Shown piece by piece: positions 1 to 9,152 of a stretch of DNA of 64,000 nt. The translations under genes were made by a program, and so were the position numbers. Under the pieces are notes generated by a model. It did no database searches and had not been told where the DNA came from. It worked only from the letters and a program-made list of their open reading frames with translations. The DNA is from Pseudomonas asiatica (lineage in GTDB: Bacteria > Pseudomonadota > Gammaproteobacteria > Pseudomonadales > Pseudomonadaceae): assembly GCF_009932335.1 (NCBI RefSeq), contig NZ_BLJF01000003.1:992001-1056000 (forward strand), in the 5' to 3' direction. How positions within the stretch are numbered: position 1 is the stretch's first letter; each line of letters opens with the position of its first letter.

Positions 1-834
1 GTAGCCACCGCCGATCACGCCCACCACCGGGATGTCGCGGCCCAGGCAGTGGCGCAGCACCGCTTCGTCACGGGCGGCAACGCCTGCATCGGTCAGTTGC
101 AGATAGCCCAGGGCGTCGTCCTTGTGCACATCGACCCCGGCGTCGTACAGCACCAGGTCGGGTCGATAGAGTGGCAGCAGGTAGTTGAGGGCGTCGTCCA
201 CCACCTTCAGGTAGGCCATGTCGCCCATGCCGCGGGGCAGGGGGATGTCCCAATCGCTTTGCGCCTTGCGCGCCGGGAAGTTCTGTTCGCAGTGCAGCGA
301 GACGGTGATGGCGTCTGGTGTGTCGTGCAGGATGCGCGCGGTGCCGTCACCCTGATGCACATCGCAGTCGAAGATCAGCACCCGGTGTACCCGGCCAGCC
401 TCCAGCAGGTAGCGGCTGATCACGGCGAGGTCGTTGAAGATGCAGAAGCCGGCAGGGTGGTCGTAATGGGCGTGGTGGGTGCCGCCGGCAAGGTGGCAGG
501 CGATGCCGTGCTGCAGCGCCATCTCGGCGCTCAGCAGGGAGCCGCCTACGGCGCGCACGGTACGCCGGGCCAGGGCCTCGCTCCAGGGCAGGCCGAGGCG
601 GCGCTGGTCCTCGCGTGACAGGTCGCCGTTCATGTAGCGCTCGATGTAGCTGCGGTCGTGGGCCAGGGCGAGGATGTCGTTGGGACAGATGTCCGGGCGC
701 AGCAGGGCTTGGTCTGTGGTCAGCCCGCTGTCGATCAAGTGGTCGTGCAGCAGGCGGAACTTGTCCATGGGGAAGCGGTGTTCGGCAGGGAACTCCGGGC
801 TGTAGTCTTCGTGGTAGATCAGCGGCAACGGCAT
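1..834 (-). CDS. Histone deacetylase family protein (AcuC/HDAC-like), 3' end cut by window
   Basis: Zinc-dependent arginase/deacetylase-fold amidohydrolase, probably cytoplasmic; bacterial members remove acetyl groups from proteins or small amines and the substrate here cannot be told. The 278 visible residues carry the family signature: a His-His pair (about 120-121) in GGTHHAHYDHPAG, Zn ligands in DCDVHQGDGT (D158, H160), a third acidic ligand in HKDDALG (about 239-240) and the catalytic Tyr of GGGY at 278, where the window ends. About 25 C-terminal residues are probably missing, judging by usual lengths near 300. The start is the ATG opening MPLPLIYHED. It is separated from the upstream phosphatase gene by a REP doublet, so it is probably transcribed alone. 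Confidence 0.9.
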   Translation of the reverse strand, partial: MPLPLIYHEDYSPEFPAEHRFPMDKFRLLHDHLIDSGLTTDQALLRPDICPNDILALAHDRSYIERYMNGDLSREDQRRLGLPWSEALARRTVRAVGGSLLSAEMALQHGIACHLAGGTHHAHYDHPAGFCIFNDLAVISRYLLEAGRVHRVLIFDCDVHQGDGTARILHDTPDAITVSLHCEQNFPARKAQSDWDIPLPRGMGDMAYLKVVDDALNYLLPLYRPDLVLYDAGVDVHKDDALGYLQLTDAGVAARDEAVLRHCLGRDIPVVGVIGGGY

Positions 835-893
835 GGGTGGGGTCGCAATCGGGGCCAGTGCTGATCTTGCCATGAGCTTGCTGGCCGATCACG

Positions 894-987
894 TGTAGGA
901 GCAGCCTTGTGCTGCGAAAGGGCCGGCATGCAGGACAATGTTCTGTTGCGGCTATGGCCTCTTCGCAGCACAAGGCTGCTCCTGCAC
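894..987. repeat. REP doublet (class with GGAGCAGCCTTGTGCTGCGAA arms)
   Basis: Two inverted copies of an extragenic palindrome: a left arm reading GTAGGAGCAGCCTTGTGCTG and its near-complement at the right end. It lies between two minus-strand genes. The same arm sequence recurs at 61963-62065. Confidence 0.85.
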
Positions 988-1017
988 GGAGTAGCGACAA
1001 CCTGGACGATTGGCGTG

Positions 1018-1704
1018 TTATTTCGTGGTACTAGCCAGCACCCGCTGCCAGTCCGGCTCGTTCAGGCGGCCGAGGATGCGTGTCTTGCCATTGCCATCCA
1101 CCGAAACGAACAGCGCACTGGCATAGCCGCTCTCACGCTCGCCCCCCGCAACTTTCTGCTGGCGGGCAAAATGGTCGATGCAGCCGTTGTGGGTCACCAG
1201 CACCAGGTTATGCCCCGGTCGTTTGTGTGCCAGCGCTTCGCTGGCGAACTGGCTGTCACAGCTTTCCAGCCAGCCCTCACTGGCCACCGCCTGGCCAAGG
1301 ATGAAATGCGCGGTTTGCCGTGTGCGCAGTTTCGGGCTGCTGAGCATATCGGCGTTGTTAAGGCCCAGCTGGTGCATCCCTTGGCCAACACGCCCGGCAG
1401 CCTGGCTGCCGGCCACGGTTATGCCGGTGGGGTCGTCCAGGCACGGGCCGGGGGCGCTGTCGCAGCGCTCGGCGTGGCGGATCATCACGATCACCGCACC
1501 GTCGGCCCAGTCCTGCAGCAGGCCGCTGTCACTCAATTGTCGTTCGTTGCCAAGGTCCACGATGTGCGTCCTCGTCGCCAGCCAGGTGCTCAACGCCGCC
1601 ACGACCATGCACAGGCCAAGGGCGGCACCGAGGGCTTTGCGGGTCAGGCGTCGCTTGCGCCGGGCGTGGATGGCAGGGTGTCCAAGGGTGTTGCTCGATA
1701 GCAT
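1018..1704 (-). CDS. Membrane-anchored histidine phosphatase family protein
   Basis: Phosphoglycerate-mutase-fold phosphatase of 228 aa. A basic N-terminus is followed by one hydrophobic segment (about 23-43), so the catalytic domain is probably anchored in the inner membrane and faces the periplasm. The catalytic motif is RHAERCD (about 76-82), followed by SSPKLRTRQTA (about 122-132) and the second catalytic His in VTHNGCIDHF (about 170-179). Periplasmic members such as E. coli Ais/PmrG act on lipopolysaccharide heptose phosphate, but that substrate is only a possibility here. The start was chosen at 1704 because GGAG lies 6 nt upstream; a longer frame reaching 1878 would run almost into the divergent GNAT gene and adds no conserved residues. 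Confidence 0.8.
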   Translation of the reverse strand: MLSSNTLGHPAIHARRKRRLTRKALGAALGLCMVVAALSTWLATRTHIVDLGNERQLSDSGLLQDWADGAVIVMIRHAERCDSAPGPCLDDPTGITVAGSQAAGRVGQGMHQLGLNNADMLSSPKLRTRQTAHFILGQAVASEGWLESCDSQFASEALAHKRPGHNLVLVTHNGCIDHFARQQKVAGGERESGYASALFVSVDGNGKTRILGRLNEPDWQRVLASTTK

Positions 1705-1883
1705 GCGTTGCTCCGTTGGCATGGTCGCGGCTGGCGCGGCGGTGTTGGCTGGCATCCTGCCAACTGGCCTGTCGGGGGGCGGTGAAGGGCGTGTGAAAAT
1801 TGCATTCGGGCGCGCCGGTTGGGTGAAACCTGCACCCGCGCCTACGCTGTAAACTGCAAGACGGTAAAACCGGAGCACGCCCG

Positions 1884-2453
1884 ATGACCCCTATCCTGCA
1901 ACTGGAAAGCGCGCGGCTGGTACTGCGCCAATGGCACGACGACGACCTGCGCGAGTTCGCCGCCCTGTGTGCCGACCCGCAGGTGATGCGCTACTTCCCG
2001 GCGCCGCTGACACGCCTGGAGGCAGCCGCGCTGATCGGCCGCGTGCGCGGGCATTTCAATGAGTACGGCTTTGGTCTGTGGGCTCTAGAGCGCAAGGACA
2101 GTGGTGCCTTCATCGGCATGACCGGGTTGCTGCACGTGGGCTTCGATGCCGATTTTGCGCCGGCGGTGGAGATCGGCTGGCGCCTGGCACGCCGCCACTG
2201 GGGCCTGGGTTTCGCCAGCGAGGCGGCGTGGACATGCCTGCGCTGTGCTTTCGCCCAATTGCGCCTGGAGGAAGTGGTGTCGTTCACTAGCGAGAGCAAC
2301 CTGCCCTCGCAGAAGGTCATGCAGGCCATCGGTATGCAGCAGGACCTGAATGGCAGTTTCGAACACCCGCGCCTGCCCGTGGGCCATCCGCTGCGCCCGC
2401 ATGTGCTGTACCGCATCGATCGTGCTCACTGGGAGCGTACCCTGCGCGCCTGA
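1884..2453 (+). CDS. GNAT family N-acetyltransferase (RimJ/RimL-like)
   Basis: Acetyl-CoA-dependent N-acetyltransferase of 189 aa. The N-terminus (LESARLVLRQWHDDD) is typical of the RimJ/RimL group, and the acetyl-CoA pyrophosphate loop is visible as RRHWGLGFASEA (about 108-119). The end resembles members that acetylate ribosomal-protein N-termini or small amines; the actual substrate is unknown. GGAG lies 8 nt before the ATG. It is divergent from the histidine phosphatase gene and separated from tesB by about 150 nt, which contains a single REP-like arm near 2563-2588. Confidence 0.88.
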   Translation: MTPILQLESARLVLRQWHDDDLREFAALCADPQVMRYFPAPLTRLEAAALIGRVRGHFNEYGFGLWALERKDSGAFIGMTGLLHVGFDADFAPAVEIGWRLARRHWGLGFASEAAWTCLRCAFAQLRLEEVVSFTSESNLPSQKVMQAIGMQQDLNGSFEHPRLPVGHPLRPHVLYRIDRAHWERTLRA

Positions 2454-2600
2454 ATGCATGGCCATGCCCGGCGCGAATGACAAACCCTGTATCATTCCCC
2501 TAATGGAGGGCGCTTGCCGCAAGATGTTCAGCGCCTATGAGATCGAGCGCCGCCTGGGCGGTGCATCGCGAGCAAGACTCGCTCCTACGGAGAACCCCCG

Positions 2601-3470
2601 ATGAGTCATGTGTTGGACGACCTTGTCGACCTGTTGAGCCTCGAGTCCATCGAGGAGAACCTGTTCCGTGGCCGCAGCCAGGACCTGGGCTTTCGCCAGC
2701 TGTACGGCGGGCAGGTACTGGGCCAATCGTTGTCGGCGGCCAGCCAGACGGTCGAGGATGCACGCCATGTGCATTCGTTGCACGGCTACTTCCTGCGCCC
2801 TGGCGATGCCAGCCTGCCGGTGGTGTATTCGGTGGACCGCGTGCGCGATGGTGGCAGCTTCAGCACCCGGCGGGTGACGGCTATTCAGAAGGGCCAGCCA
2901 ATCTTCACCTGCAGCGCCTCGTTCCAGTACGACGAGGAAGGCTTCGAGCACCAGGCGCAGATGCCCGATGTGGTCGGCCCGGAGAACCTGCCCACTGAAG
3001 TCGAGCTGGCCCGGGCCATGGCTGACCAGTTGCCCGAGCGCATTCGCGACAAGGTGCTGTGCGCCAAGCCGATCGAGATTCGCCCGGTCACCGAGCGCGA
3101 CCCATTCAACCCACAGGCTGGCGACCCGGTGAAGTACGCCTGGTTCCGCGCCGACGGCAACCTGCCCGATATCCCCGCCCTGCACAAATACCTGCTGGCC
3201 TACGCCTCGGACTTCGGCCTGCTGACCACTTCGTTGCTGCCCCATGGCAAATCGGTGTGGCAGCGTGACATGCAGATCGCCAGCCTCGACCATTCGCTGT
3301 GGTTCCATGGCAACCTGCGTGCCGACGAGTGGCTGCTGTATGCCACCGACAGCCCCTGGGCGGGCAATGCCCGTGGCTTCTGCCGCGGCAGCATTTTCAA
3401 CCAGGCCGGGCAACTGGTGGCGTCGTCGTGCCAGGAAGGCCTGATTCGCCATCGCAAGGACTGGGCATGA
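2601..3470 (+). CDS. tesB: Acyl-CoA thioesterase II
   Basis: Hydrolyses medium- and long-chain acyl-CoA to free fatty acid and CoA in the cytoplasm. The 289-aa length matches the double-hotdog TesB family (E. coli 286 aa). By position the catalytic triad is D204 (YASDFG), S228 (IASLDHSLWFHG, where E. coli has Thr) and Q278 (SCQEG). The N-terminal hotdog has the expected FRGRSQDLGFRQLYGGQVLG segment. The stop overlaps the next gene's ATG in an ATGA, so the two genes are almost certainly co-transcribed and translationally coupled. Confidence 0.96.
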   Translation: MSHVLDDLVDLLSLESIEENLFRGRSQDLGFRQLYGGQVLGQSLSAASQTVEDARHVHSLHGYFLRPGDASLPVVYSVDRVRDGGSFSTRRVTAIQKGQPIFTCSASFQYDEEGFEHQAQMPDVVGPENLPTEVELARAMADQLPERIRDKVLCAKPIEIRPVTERDPFNPQAGDPVKYAWFRADGNLPDIPALHKYLLAYASDFGLLTTSLLPHGKSVWQRDMQIASLDHSLWFHGNLRADEWLLYATDSPWAGNARGFCRGSIFNQAGQLVASSCQEGLIRHRKDWA

Positions 3471-4057
3471 GCCTGGGCGAGGTGCGCAACTGGGTGTTCG
3501 ACATGGACGGCACCCTGACCGTGGCCGTGCACGATTTTGCCGCCATCCGCGTAGCGCTGGATATCCCGGCCGAGCACGACATCCTCACCCACCTGGCAGC
3601 CTTGCCGGCGGACGAGGCGGCGGCCAAGCATGCCTGGCTGCTGGAGCACGAGCGTGACCTGGCGATTGCTTCCACGGCGGCCACCGGGGCGGTGGAACTG
3701 GTGCGCGAACTGGCCCAGCGTGGTTGCCGGCTGGGCATTCTGACCCGCAATGCCCGTGAGTTGGCGCATGTGACGCTGGAGGCCATCGGCCTGGCGGACT
3801 GCTTCCCGGTGGAGCACATTCTGGGGCGTGACGAAGCGGCGCCCAAGCCAAGCCCGGATGGGCTGCTGAAGATTGCCAATGCCTGGGGTGTGACACCGGG
3901 TGAGTTGGTGATGGTGGGGGATTACCGGTTTGATTTGGACTGTGGGCGTGCCGCAGGGGCGCGCACGGTGCTGGTGAACCTGCCGGACAATCCGTGGCCG
4001 GAGCTGGTGGATTGGCATGCGGCCGATTGCCGGGCGCTGAAGGTGATGCTGGGCTGA
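3467..4057 (+). CDS. HAD-superfamily phosphatase (phosphoglycolate-phosphatase-like)
   Basis: Haloacid dehalogenase fold hydrolase, 196 aa. Motif I is VFDMDGTLT (D12 nucleophile, D14), motif II lies in ILTRN (about 93-97), motif III is a Lys in AAPKPSPDGL, and motif IV is VGDYRFDLDCG. An alpha-helical cap between motifs I and II makes it subclass I. These proteins dephosphorylate small metabolites; none can be named from sequence. It starts at the ATGA overlap with tesB, suggesting a joint transcript; whether the pairing reflects CoA or acyl phosphate metabolism is unknown. Confidence 0.88.
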   Translation: MSLGEVRNWVFDMDGTLTVAVHDFAAIRVALDIPAEHDILTHLAALPADEAAAKHAWLLEHERDLAIASTAATGAVELVRELAQRGCRLGILTRNARELAHVTLEAIGLADCFPVEHILGRDEAAPKPSPDGLLKIANAWGVTPGELVMVGDYRFDLDCGRAAGARTVLVNLPDNPWPELVDWHAADCRALKVMLG

Positions 4058-4076
4058 ATCTTGTGTTGGGAATGTG

Positions 4077-4170
4077 GGCCCTATCGCCGGCAAGCCAGCT
4101 CCCACAGGGACACCACTAGAGCTGAGACTTGTGTAATACCTGTGGGAGCTTGCTTGCCGGCGATAGGGCC
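4077..4170. repeat. REP doublet (class with ATCGCCGGCAAGC arms)
   Basis: Inverted pair: GGGCCCTATCGCCGGCAAGC at the left and its near-complement ending GCTTGCCGGCGATAGGGCC at the right, about 95 nt in all. It lies between the HAD gene and the dehydrogenase gene. The same class recurs at 36581-36699. Confidence 0.85.
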
Positions 4171-4220
4171 GGACCTGTCTATGCTGAACCCCAATCTTTT
4201 CCCTGAACGGAGACCTATCC

Positions 4221-5231
4221 ATGACCAGCAAGGCCATCTACGTAAAACCCGGCGGCGGCTACGACAAGGTCGAGGTCGGCACCTGCGAGGCCTCTTCACC
4301 CGAGGCCGGCGAGATCACCGTGCGCCTGCACGCCAGCTCTCTCAACTACCACGATTTCGCCGTTGTCAGCGGCATGTGGGGCCCGAGCGAGCGGCGCATC
4401 CCCATGGCCGATGGCGCTGGCGAAGTGGTCGCGGTGGGGAGCGGCGTCACCGAGTTTCAGGTCGGCGACAATGTGGTCAGTACCTTTTTCCCCGACTGGC
4501 TCGACGGCCAGGCAAATGTGGAAGGCTTCGCCAAGGTGCCCGGCGACGGTATCGATGGTTACGCCCGTGAACAGGTCACCGCTCGCGCCACCGCCTTCAC
4601 CCTGGCGCCCAAGGGCTTCAGCCATGCAGAAGCTGCCACGCTGACCACGGCCGGTCTCACGGCTTGGCGCGCGCTGATGTGCGACGACCACCTCAAGCCC
4701 GGCGATACGGTGCTGGTGCAGGGCACCGGCGGTGTGTCGATCTTCGCCCTGCAGTTTGCCAAGCTGGCCGGCGCGACGGTGATCGCCACCTCGTCCAGCG
4801 ATGCCAAGCTGGAGCGCCTGAAGGCCCTGGGTGCCGACCATCTGATCAACTACAAGAGCACTCCGGCGTGGGGTGAGAAAGTGCGCGAGCTGACCGGCAA
4901 CCGCGGCGTCGATCATGTGATCGAAGTGGGTGGCCCGGCGACGCTGGAGCAATCGATGATCGCCGCGCGCATTGGTGGGCATGTGTCGTTGATCGGCATC
5001 CTCACCGGCGTGGCCGGGCAATTGCCGCTGGTGCAGGCGCTGGTGCGGCAGATACGCCTGCAAGGCGTGCTGGTGGGCAGCCGCGCCCAGCAGCAGGCGA
5101 TGGTGCGGGCGATCGATGCCAACGGCCTGCGGCCGGTGGTGGACAAGCATTTCGAGCTGGAGCAGATCGTCGAGGCGTTCCGTTATCAGGAGAGCAACCG
5201 GCATTTCGGTAAGATCTGCCTGACCTGGTAA
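4221..5231 (+). CDS. Zinc-free medium-chain dehydrogenase/reductase (NAD(P)-dependent alcohol dehydrogenase family)
   Basis: Two-domain MDR oxidoreductase of 336 aa with GroES-like N-terminal fold and Rossmann domain. The nucleotide-binding loop is VLVQGTGGVSIFALQFAKLAG (about 166-185). Where zinc alcohol dehydrogenases have the catalytic Cys and the GHE histidine, this protein has LNYHDFAVV and MADGAGEV, so the catalytic zinc site is absent and a quinone- or enone-reductase-like activity is more likely than a classical alcohol dehydrogenase. An SD-like GGAG precedes the ATG. It appears monocistronic, flanked by REP doublets on both sides. Confidence 0.87.
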   Translation: MTSKAIYVKPGGGYDKVEVGTCEASSPEAGEITVRLHASSLNYHDFAVVSGMWGPSERRIPMADGAGEVVAVGSGVTEFQVGDNVVSTFFPDWLDGQANVEGFAKVPGDGIDGYAREQVTARATAFTLAPKGFSHAEAATLTTAGLTAWRALMCDDHLKPGDTVLVQGTGGVSIFALQFAKLAGATVIATSSSDAKLERLKALGADHLINYKSTPAWGEKVRELTGNRGVDHVIEVGGPATLEQSMIAARIGGHVSLIGILTGVAGQLPLVQALVRQIRLQGVLVGSRAQQQAMVRAIDANGLRPVVDKHFELEQIVEAFRYQESNRHFGKICLTW

Positions 5232-5253
5232 CAGGGCCTGATGCGGTTCTCTT

Positions 5254-5370
5254 TGTAGGAGCGGCCTTGTGTCGCGAAAGGGCCGCAAAGCGGCCCCCGG
5301 CCTGCAATTCTGTAGCTGAAATCGAGGGGCTGCTGTGCAGCCCTTTCGCGACACAAGGCCGCTCCTACAG
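5254..5370. repeat. REP doublet (class with GGAGCGGCCTTGTGTCGCGAA arms)
   Basis: Inverted pair beginning TGTAGGAGCGGCCTTGTGTC and ending in its complement CCTACAG at the right, with internal GGCCGCAAAGCGGCC. It sits in the convergent gap between the dehydrogenase and the GntR regulator. The class recurs at 24223-24340 and 60037-60152. Confidence 0.88.
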
Positions 5371-5379
5371 GGGATCGTG

Positions 5380-6087
5380 TCAGGCCTGTTCGGGCAGTAG
5401 TCGGTCGCGGCTATTGGACAGGTGCAGGCACACCGCTGCCCGCGCCGCGTCCGGATCCTGCCGGCGGATGGCATTGAGGATCGCCTCATGCTCGAGGTTG
5501 GCCAGGTACGCCTGCCGCGCCAGCTTCGCCCCGCTGCGTTCGGCCAGGGCCATGCGGTTGCGCGGGATCAGGCCGTTGCCCAGCTGCAACAGCATTTCAG
5601 TGAAGTACAGGTTGCCAGTGGCCTCGGCAATCAACAGGTGAAAGCGCCGGTCGGCCTCGATGCAGCTGTCGCCAGCGGCGGCCAGGTCCTGGTAGTCATC
5701 CAGCGCCTGGCGCATGCGCCTCAGGTGCCCCTCATCACGACGTAGCGCGGCCAAGGCGGCGGCCTGGCCTTCCAGGCCGATGCGCAGCTCCAGCAGGTCG
5801 CGCACATTCGCCGCGCTTTCCGCAGCGATGCGCAGGCCGGCCTGGGCCTGGCGCTCCATCACGAACGTACCGATACCGTGGCGTGGCTCCACCAGCCCCG
5901 AGGCCTGCAATTTCGACAGGGCCTCGCGGACCACGGTGCGGCTGACCCCATGCTCGCGCACCAAGCTGTTTTCCGAGGGCAACTTGTCGCCTGGCTTGAA
6001 GGTACCCAGCAAGATCTGTTGGGTCAGGCTGGAGACCAGGTCATGGGCACGGCTGTGGCCGCGTTTGTGGGCTTGTTCGGTGGCCAT
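5380..6087 (-). CDS. GntR/FadR-family transcriptional regulator, probable regulator of the glucarate locus
   Basis: DNA-binding regulator, 235 aa. The winged helix (about 12-78) contains LPSENSLVREHGVSRTVVREALSKL, and the C-terminal part is the helical FCD domain with the metal-binding EADRRFHLLIAEATGN region. FCD proteins usually sense carboxylate ligands. It is transcribed away from the sugar-acid transporter and gudD, and the shared gap holds two matching TTGT-N3-ACAA palindromes, the typical site of this subfamily. I infer it represses uptake and dehydration of glucarate/galactarate and itself. Confidence 0.9.
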   Translation of the reverse strand: MATEQAHKRGHSRAHDLVSSLTQQILLGTFKPGDKLPSENSLVREHGVSRTVVREALSKLQASGLVEPRHGIGTFVMERQAQAGLRIAAESAANVRDLLELRIGLEGQAAALAALRRDEGHLRRMRQALDDYQDLAAAGDSCIEADRRFHLLIAEATGNLYFTEMLLQLGNGLIPRNRMALAERSGAKLARQAYLANLEHEAILNAIRRQDPDAARAAVCLHLSNSRDRLLPEQA

Positions 6088-6110
6088 GGTGTGATCCGAT
6101 TGTTGTTGTA

Positions 6111-6123
6111 CTTGTACGACAAG
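6111..6123. promoter_or_regulatory. Candidate GntR operator 1 (CTTGTACGACAAG)
   Basis: 13-bp palindrome with arms CTTGT/ACAAG around ACG, 24 nt upstream of the regulator's start codon. The TTGT-N3-ACAA core fits FadR/FCD GntR sites. Its second copy lies at 6256-6268. Confidence 0.7.
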
Positions 6124-6255
6124 TTAATCGATAAAAATATTTTTTGCCGATTTTTCCTGCGGTCAAGCAAGCGAGTAGTTTGTATATTTTTGCAAGATCG
6201 GCGCATATAGGCTTTTCTTCAGCTTGTATTTTGTGATTTTGCCGATGTTGTTGAT

Positions 6256-6268
6256 CTTGTCGTACAAC
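6256..6268. promoter_or_regulatory. Candidate GntR operator 2 (CTTGTCGTACAAC)
   Basis: Copy of the same core on the other strand (TTGTCGTACAA is the exact reverse complement of the core of operator 1), about 80 nt upstream of the transporter start. The two site centres are 145 nt apart. Confidence 0.7.
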
Positions 6269-6348
6269 TTCGCTGCGCATATGCTCCTCCCCACTGCCAT
6301 GTCAGACAACCTCGACCCGCACAAAAACAATTAGTGGGAGATCCGCAA

Positions 6349-7701
6349 GTGAACGATACCCTCGCTCCGTCTGCCCGGAATGAAGGCGACGCCCTGGCCA
6401 GCGCCGTGGCCAAGGTCAAGCGCCACGTCCTGCCGCTGTTCGTCATCATGTTCATCGTCAACTACCTGGACCGCGTCAACATCGGCTTCGTCCGCCCCCA
6501 TCTGGAAAGCGACCTGGGCATCAGCGCCGCGGCCTATGGCTTTGGCGCCGGCCTGTTCTTCATTGGCTACGCGTTGTTCGAAGTGCCCTCGAACATGCTG
6601 CTGCAGAAGGTCGGCGCAAGGCTGTGGCTGACCCGCATCATGTTCACCTGGGGGGTGGTGGCCACGGCCATGGCCTTCGTGCAGAACGAAACCCAGTTCT
6701 ACGTGCTGCGCTTTCTGCTGGGGGTTGCCGAAGCGGGCTTCTTCCCCGGGGTGATCTACTACTTCACCCGCTGGCTGCCGGCCGCCGAGCGTGGCAAGGC
6801 GATTGCCATCTTCCTCAGCGGCTCGGCATTGGCGTCGCTGATTTCCGGGCCGCTGGCCGGCGCGCTGATGCAGATCCAGGGCCTGGGCATGCATGGCTGG
6901 CAGTGGATGCTGTTCATCGAAGGCATGGCCTCGGTGACGCTGTGCTTCTTCGTGTTCTTCTGGCTCGACTCCAGGCCGCAGGACGCCAAGTGGCTGAGCC
7001 AGGCCGAGCAGGAAGCACTGGTGGCCGCCATCGATCGCGAGCAACTTGAGCGCGAAGCGGTCGGCGCGGTCAGGCCATCGGCCTGGAGCCTGCTCAAGGA
7101 CCGCCAGATCCTGCTGTTCTGCCTGATCTACTTCTGCATCCAGCTGACCATCTACGCCGCGACCTTCTGGCTGCCGAGCATCATCAAGCGCATGGGTGAC
7201 CTCAGCGACCTGCAGGTCGGCTTCTTCAACTCGATCCCGTGGCTGATCTCGATCCTGGCCATGTATGCCTTCGCCGCCGGCTCGGCGCGCTGGAAGTTCC
7301 AGCAGGCCTGGGTCGCAGGTGCGCTGGTGATCGCTGCCATCGGCATGTTCATGTCCACCACGGGTGGGCCGGTGTTCGCCTTTGTCGCGGTGTGCTTCGC
7401 GGCCATCGGTTTCAAGTCGGCGTCGTCACTGTTCTGGCCGATCCCGCAGGGCTACCTGGATGCCCGCATCGCCGCAGCGGTGATCGCGTTGATCAACTCG
7501 GTCGGCAACCTCGGCGGCTTCGTCGCCCCCACCACCTTCGGCCTGCTGGAGCAGCAGACCGGTTCGATCCAGGGCGGCCTGTACGGCCTGGCGGTGACCT
7601 CGGTGCTGGCGGCCATTGCCATCTTCTTCGTACGCACTCGCCCAAAGGGCGTCCCTTCCGATGACCTCAAGGCCCCTTCGGCCCTGGGTCAGAGCCATTG
7701 A
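6349..7701 (+). CDS. gudP: MFS transporter, glucarate/galactarate uptake type (GudP/GarP-like)
   Basis: Inner-membrane importer of the anion:cation symporter family in the major facilitator superfamily, 450 aa with about 12 membrane segments. The [20 protein letters not shown] segment in TM1/loop is typical of the sugar-acid and tartrate transporters. Start chosen at GTG 6349 because GGGAG ends 8 nt upstream; an in-frame GTG at 6334 overlaps that Shine-Dalgarno. gudD follows after 19 nt, so substrate assignment to glucarate/galactarate rests mainly on context. The divergent GntR protein is the likely repressor. Confidence 0.88.
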   Translation: MNDTLAPSARNEGDALASAVAKVKRHVLPLFVIMFIVNYLDRVNIGFVRPHLESDLGISAAAYGFGAGLFFIGYALFEVPSNMLLQKVGARLWLTRIMFTWGVVATAMAFVQNETQFYVLRFLLGVAEAGFFPGVIYYFTRWLPAAERGKAIAIFLSGSALASLISGPLAGALMQIQGLGMHGWQWMLFIEGMASVTLCFFVFFWLDSRPQDAKWLSQAEQEALVAAIDREQLEREAVGAVRPSAWSLLKDRQILLFCLIYFCIQLTIYAATFWLPSIIKRMGDLSDLQVGFFNSIPWLISILAMYAFAAGSARWKFQQAWVAGALVIAAIGMFMSTTGGPVFAFVAVCFAAIGFKSASSLFWPIPQGYLDARIAAAVIALINSVGNLGGFVAPTTFGLLEQQTGSIQGGLYGLAVTSVLAAIAIFFVRTRPKGVPSDDLKAPSALGQSH

Positions 7702-7720
7702 TGACTGCGAGACAACAACC

Positions 7721-9067
7721 ATGAACATGCAGACCCTTCACACCAGCACCCCCGTGGTCACTGATCTGCGCGTGATCCCCGTCGCCGGGCACGACAGCAT
7801 GCTGCTCAACCTCAGTGGTGCCCATGGCCCGTTCTTCACCCGCAACGTAGTGGTGCTGCGTGACAGCGCCGGCAATACCGGGTTGGGCGAGGTGCCCGGC
7901 GGCGAGAAGATCCGCCAGACACTGGAGGACGCCCGCAGTCTGGTGGTCGGCCAGCCGATCGGCCATTACCAGCGCGTGCTCAATGCCATGCGCCAGACCT
8001 TCGCCAACCGTGACTCGGCTGGTCGCGGCCTGCAGACCTTCGACCTGCGCATCACCGTGCATGCGGTGACGGCCATCGAGTCGGCGCTGCTCGACCTGCT
8101 CGGCCAGCACCTGAACGTGCCGATGGCGGCACTGCTGGGCGAGGGGCAGCAGCGCGAGGCGGTGAAGATGCTCGGTTACCTGTTCTACATCGGCGACCGC
8201 CAGCAGACCGACCTTGCTTACCGCAACGAAGCCGATGCCGAGGATGACTGGTTCCGCCTGCGCCACGAAAAGGCCCTGACCCCGGACGCGGTGGTGCGCC
8301 TGGCCGAGGCCGCCAAGGCGCGCTATGGCTTCAGCGACTTCAAGCTCAAGGGCGGGGTGTTGCGCGGCGAGGAGGAGATGGAAGCGGTAACGGCGCTGGC
8401 CGAGCGCTTCCCCGAAGCCCGCATCACCCTCGACCCGAATGGTGCCTGGTCATTGAAGGAGGCCATTGCCCTGTGCCGCGACAAGCACGATGTGCTGGCC
8501 TACGCCGAAGACCCGTGCGGTGCCGAGAACGGCTACTCGGGCCGTGAGGTGATGGCCGAGTTCCGCCGCGCCACCGGCCTGCCCACCGCCACCAACATGA
8601 TCGCTACCGACTGGCGGCAGATGGGCCATGCGATCCAGTTGCAGTCGGTGGACATTCCGCTGGCCGACCCGCACTTCTGGACCTTGCAGGGTTCGGTACG
8701 GGTGGCGCAGATGTGCAACGACTGGGGGCTGACCTGGGGTTCGCATTCCAACAACCACTTCGATATCTCGCTGGCAATGTTCACCCAGGTGGCGGCTGCG
8801 GCGCCGGGGGAAATCACTGCGATCGACACCCACTGGATCTGGCAGGACGGTCAGCGCCTGACCCGCGAGCCACTGCGCATCGTCGACGGGCATGTGCACG
8901 TGCCGGCGCGGCCGGGGCTTGGGGTGGAGCTGGATGAAGACCAGTTGGCCAAGGCGCATGAGTGCTACCGCAACATGGGGTTGGGCGCGCGGGATGACAG
9001 CGTGGCAATGCAGTTCCTGATTCCGGGGTGGAGCTTCGATAACAAGCGGCCTTGCCTGGTGCGTTGA
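7721..9067 (+). CDS. gudD: Glucarate dehydratase
   Basis: Enolase-superfamily dehydratase converting D-glucarate (and L-idarate) to 5-dehydro-4-deoxy-D-glucarate. Length 448 aa is normal. Visible active-site features: the KxK pair in FKLKGG, Mg ligands in TLDPNGAW and YAEDPCG, then TNMIATDW, and the general-base His in [10 protein letters not shown]. The ATG at 7721 was chosen although its Shine-Dalgarno is weak; an in-frame ATG lies two codons later. It is likely co-transcribed with the transporter. The next enzymes of the pathway (5-dehydro-4-deoxyglucarate dehydratase and ketoglutarate semialdehyde dehydrogenase) are not in this window. Confidence 0.95.
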   Translation: MNMQTLHTSTPVVTDLRVIPVAGHDSMLLNLSGAHGPFFTRNVVVLRDSAGNTGLGEVPGGEKIRQTLEDARSLVVGQPIGHYQRVLNAMRQTFANRDSAGRGLQTFDLRITVHAVTAIESALLDLLGQHLNVPMAALLGEGQQREAVKMLGYLFYIGDRQQTDLAYRNEADAEDDWFRLRHEKALTPDAVVRLAEAAKARYGFSDFKLKGGVLRGEEEMEAVTALAERFPEARITLDPNGAWSLKEAIALCRDKHDVLAYAEDPCGAENGYSGREVMAEFRRATGLPTATNMIATDWRQMGHAIQLQSVDIPLADPHFWTLQGSVRVAQMCNDWGLTWGSHSNNHFDISLAMFTQVAAAAPGEITAIDTHWIWQDGQRLTREPLRIVDGHVHVPARPGLGVELDEDQLAKAHECYRNMGLGARDDSVAMQFLIPGWSFDNKRPCLVR

Positions 9068-9152
9068 GGCATAGGGCCCTTTCGCGATTCCTGTTGCTAG
9101 TCCGGTGCTTCGAGCGTACCGGGCAGGCGTAGGCAGACGCCTGGCAACAAAG

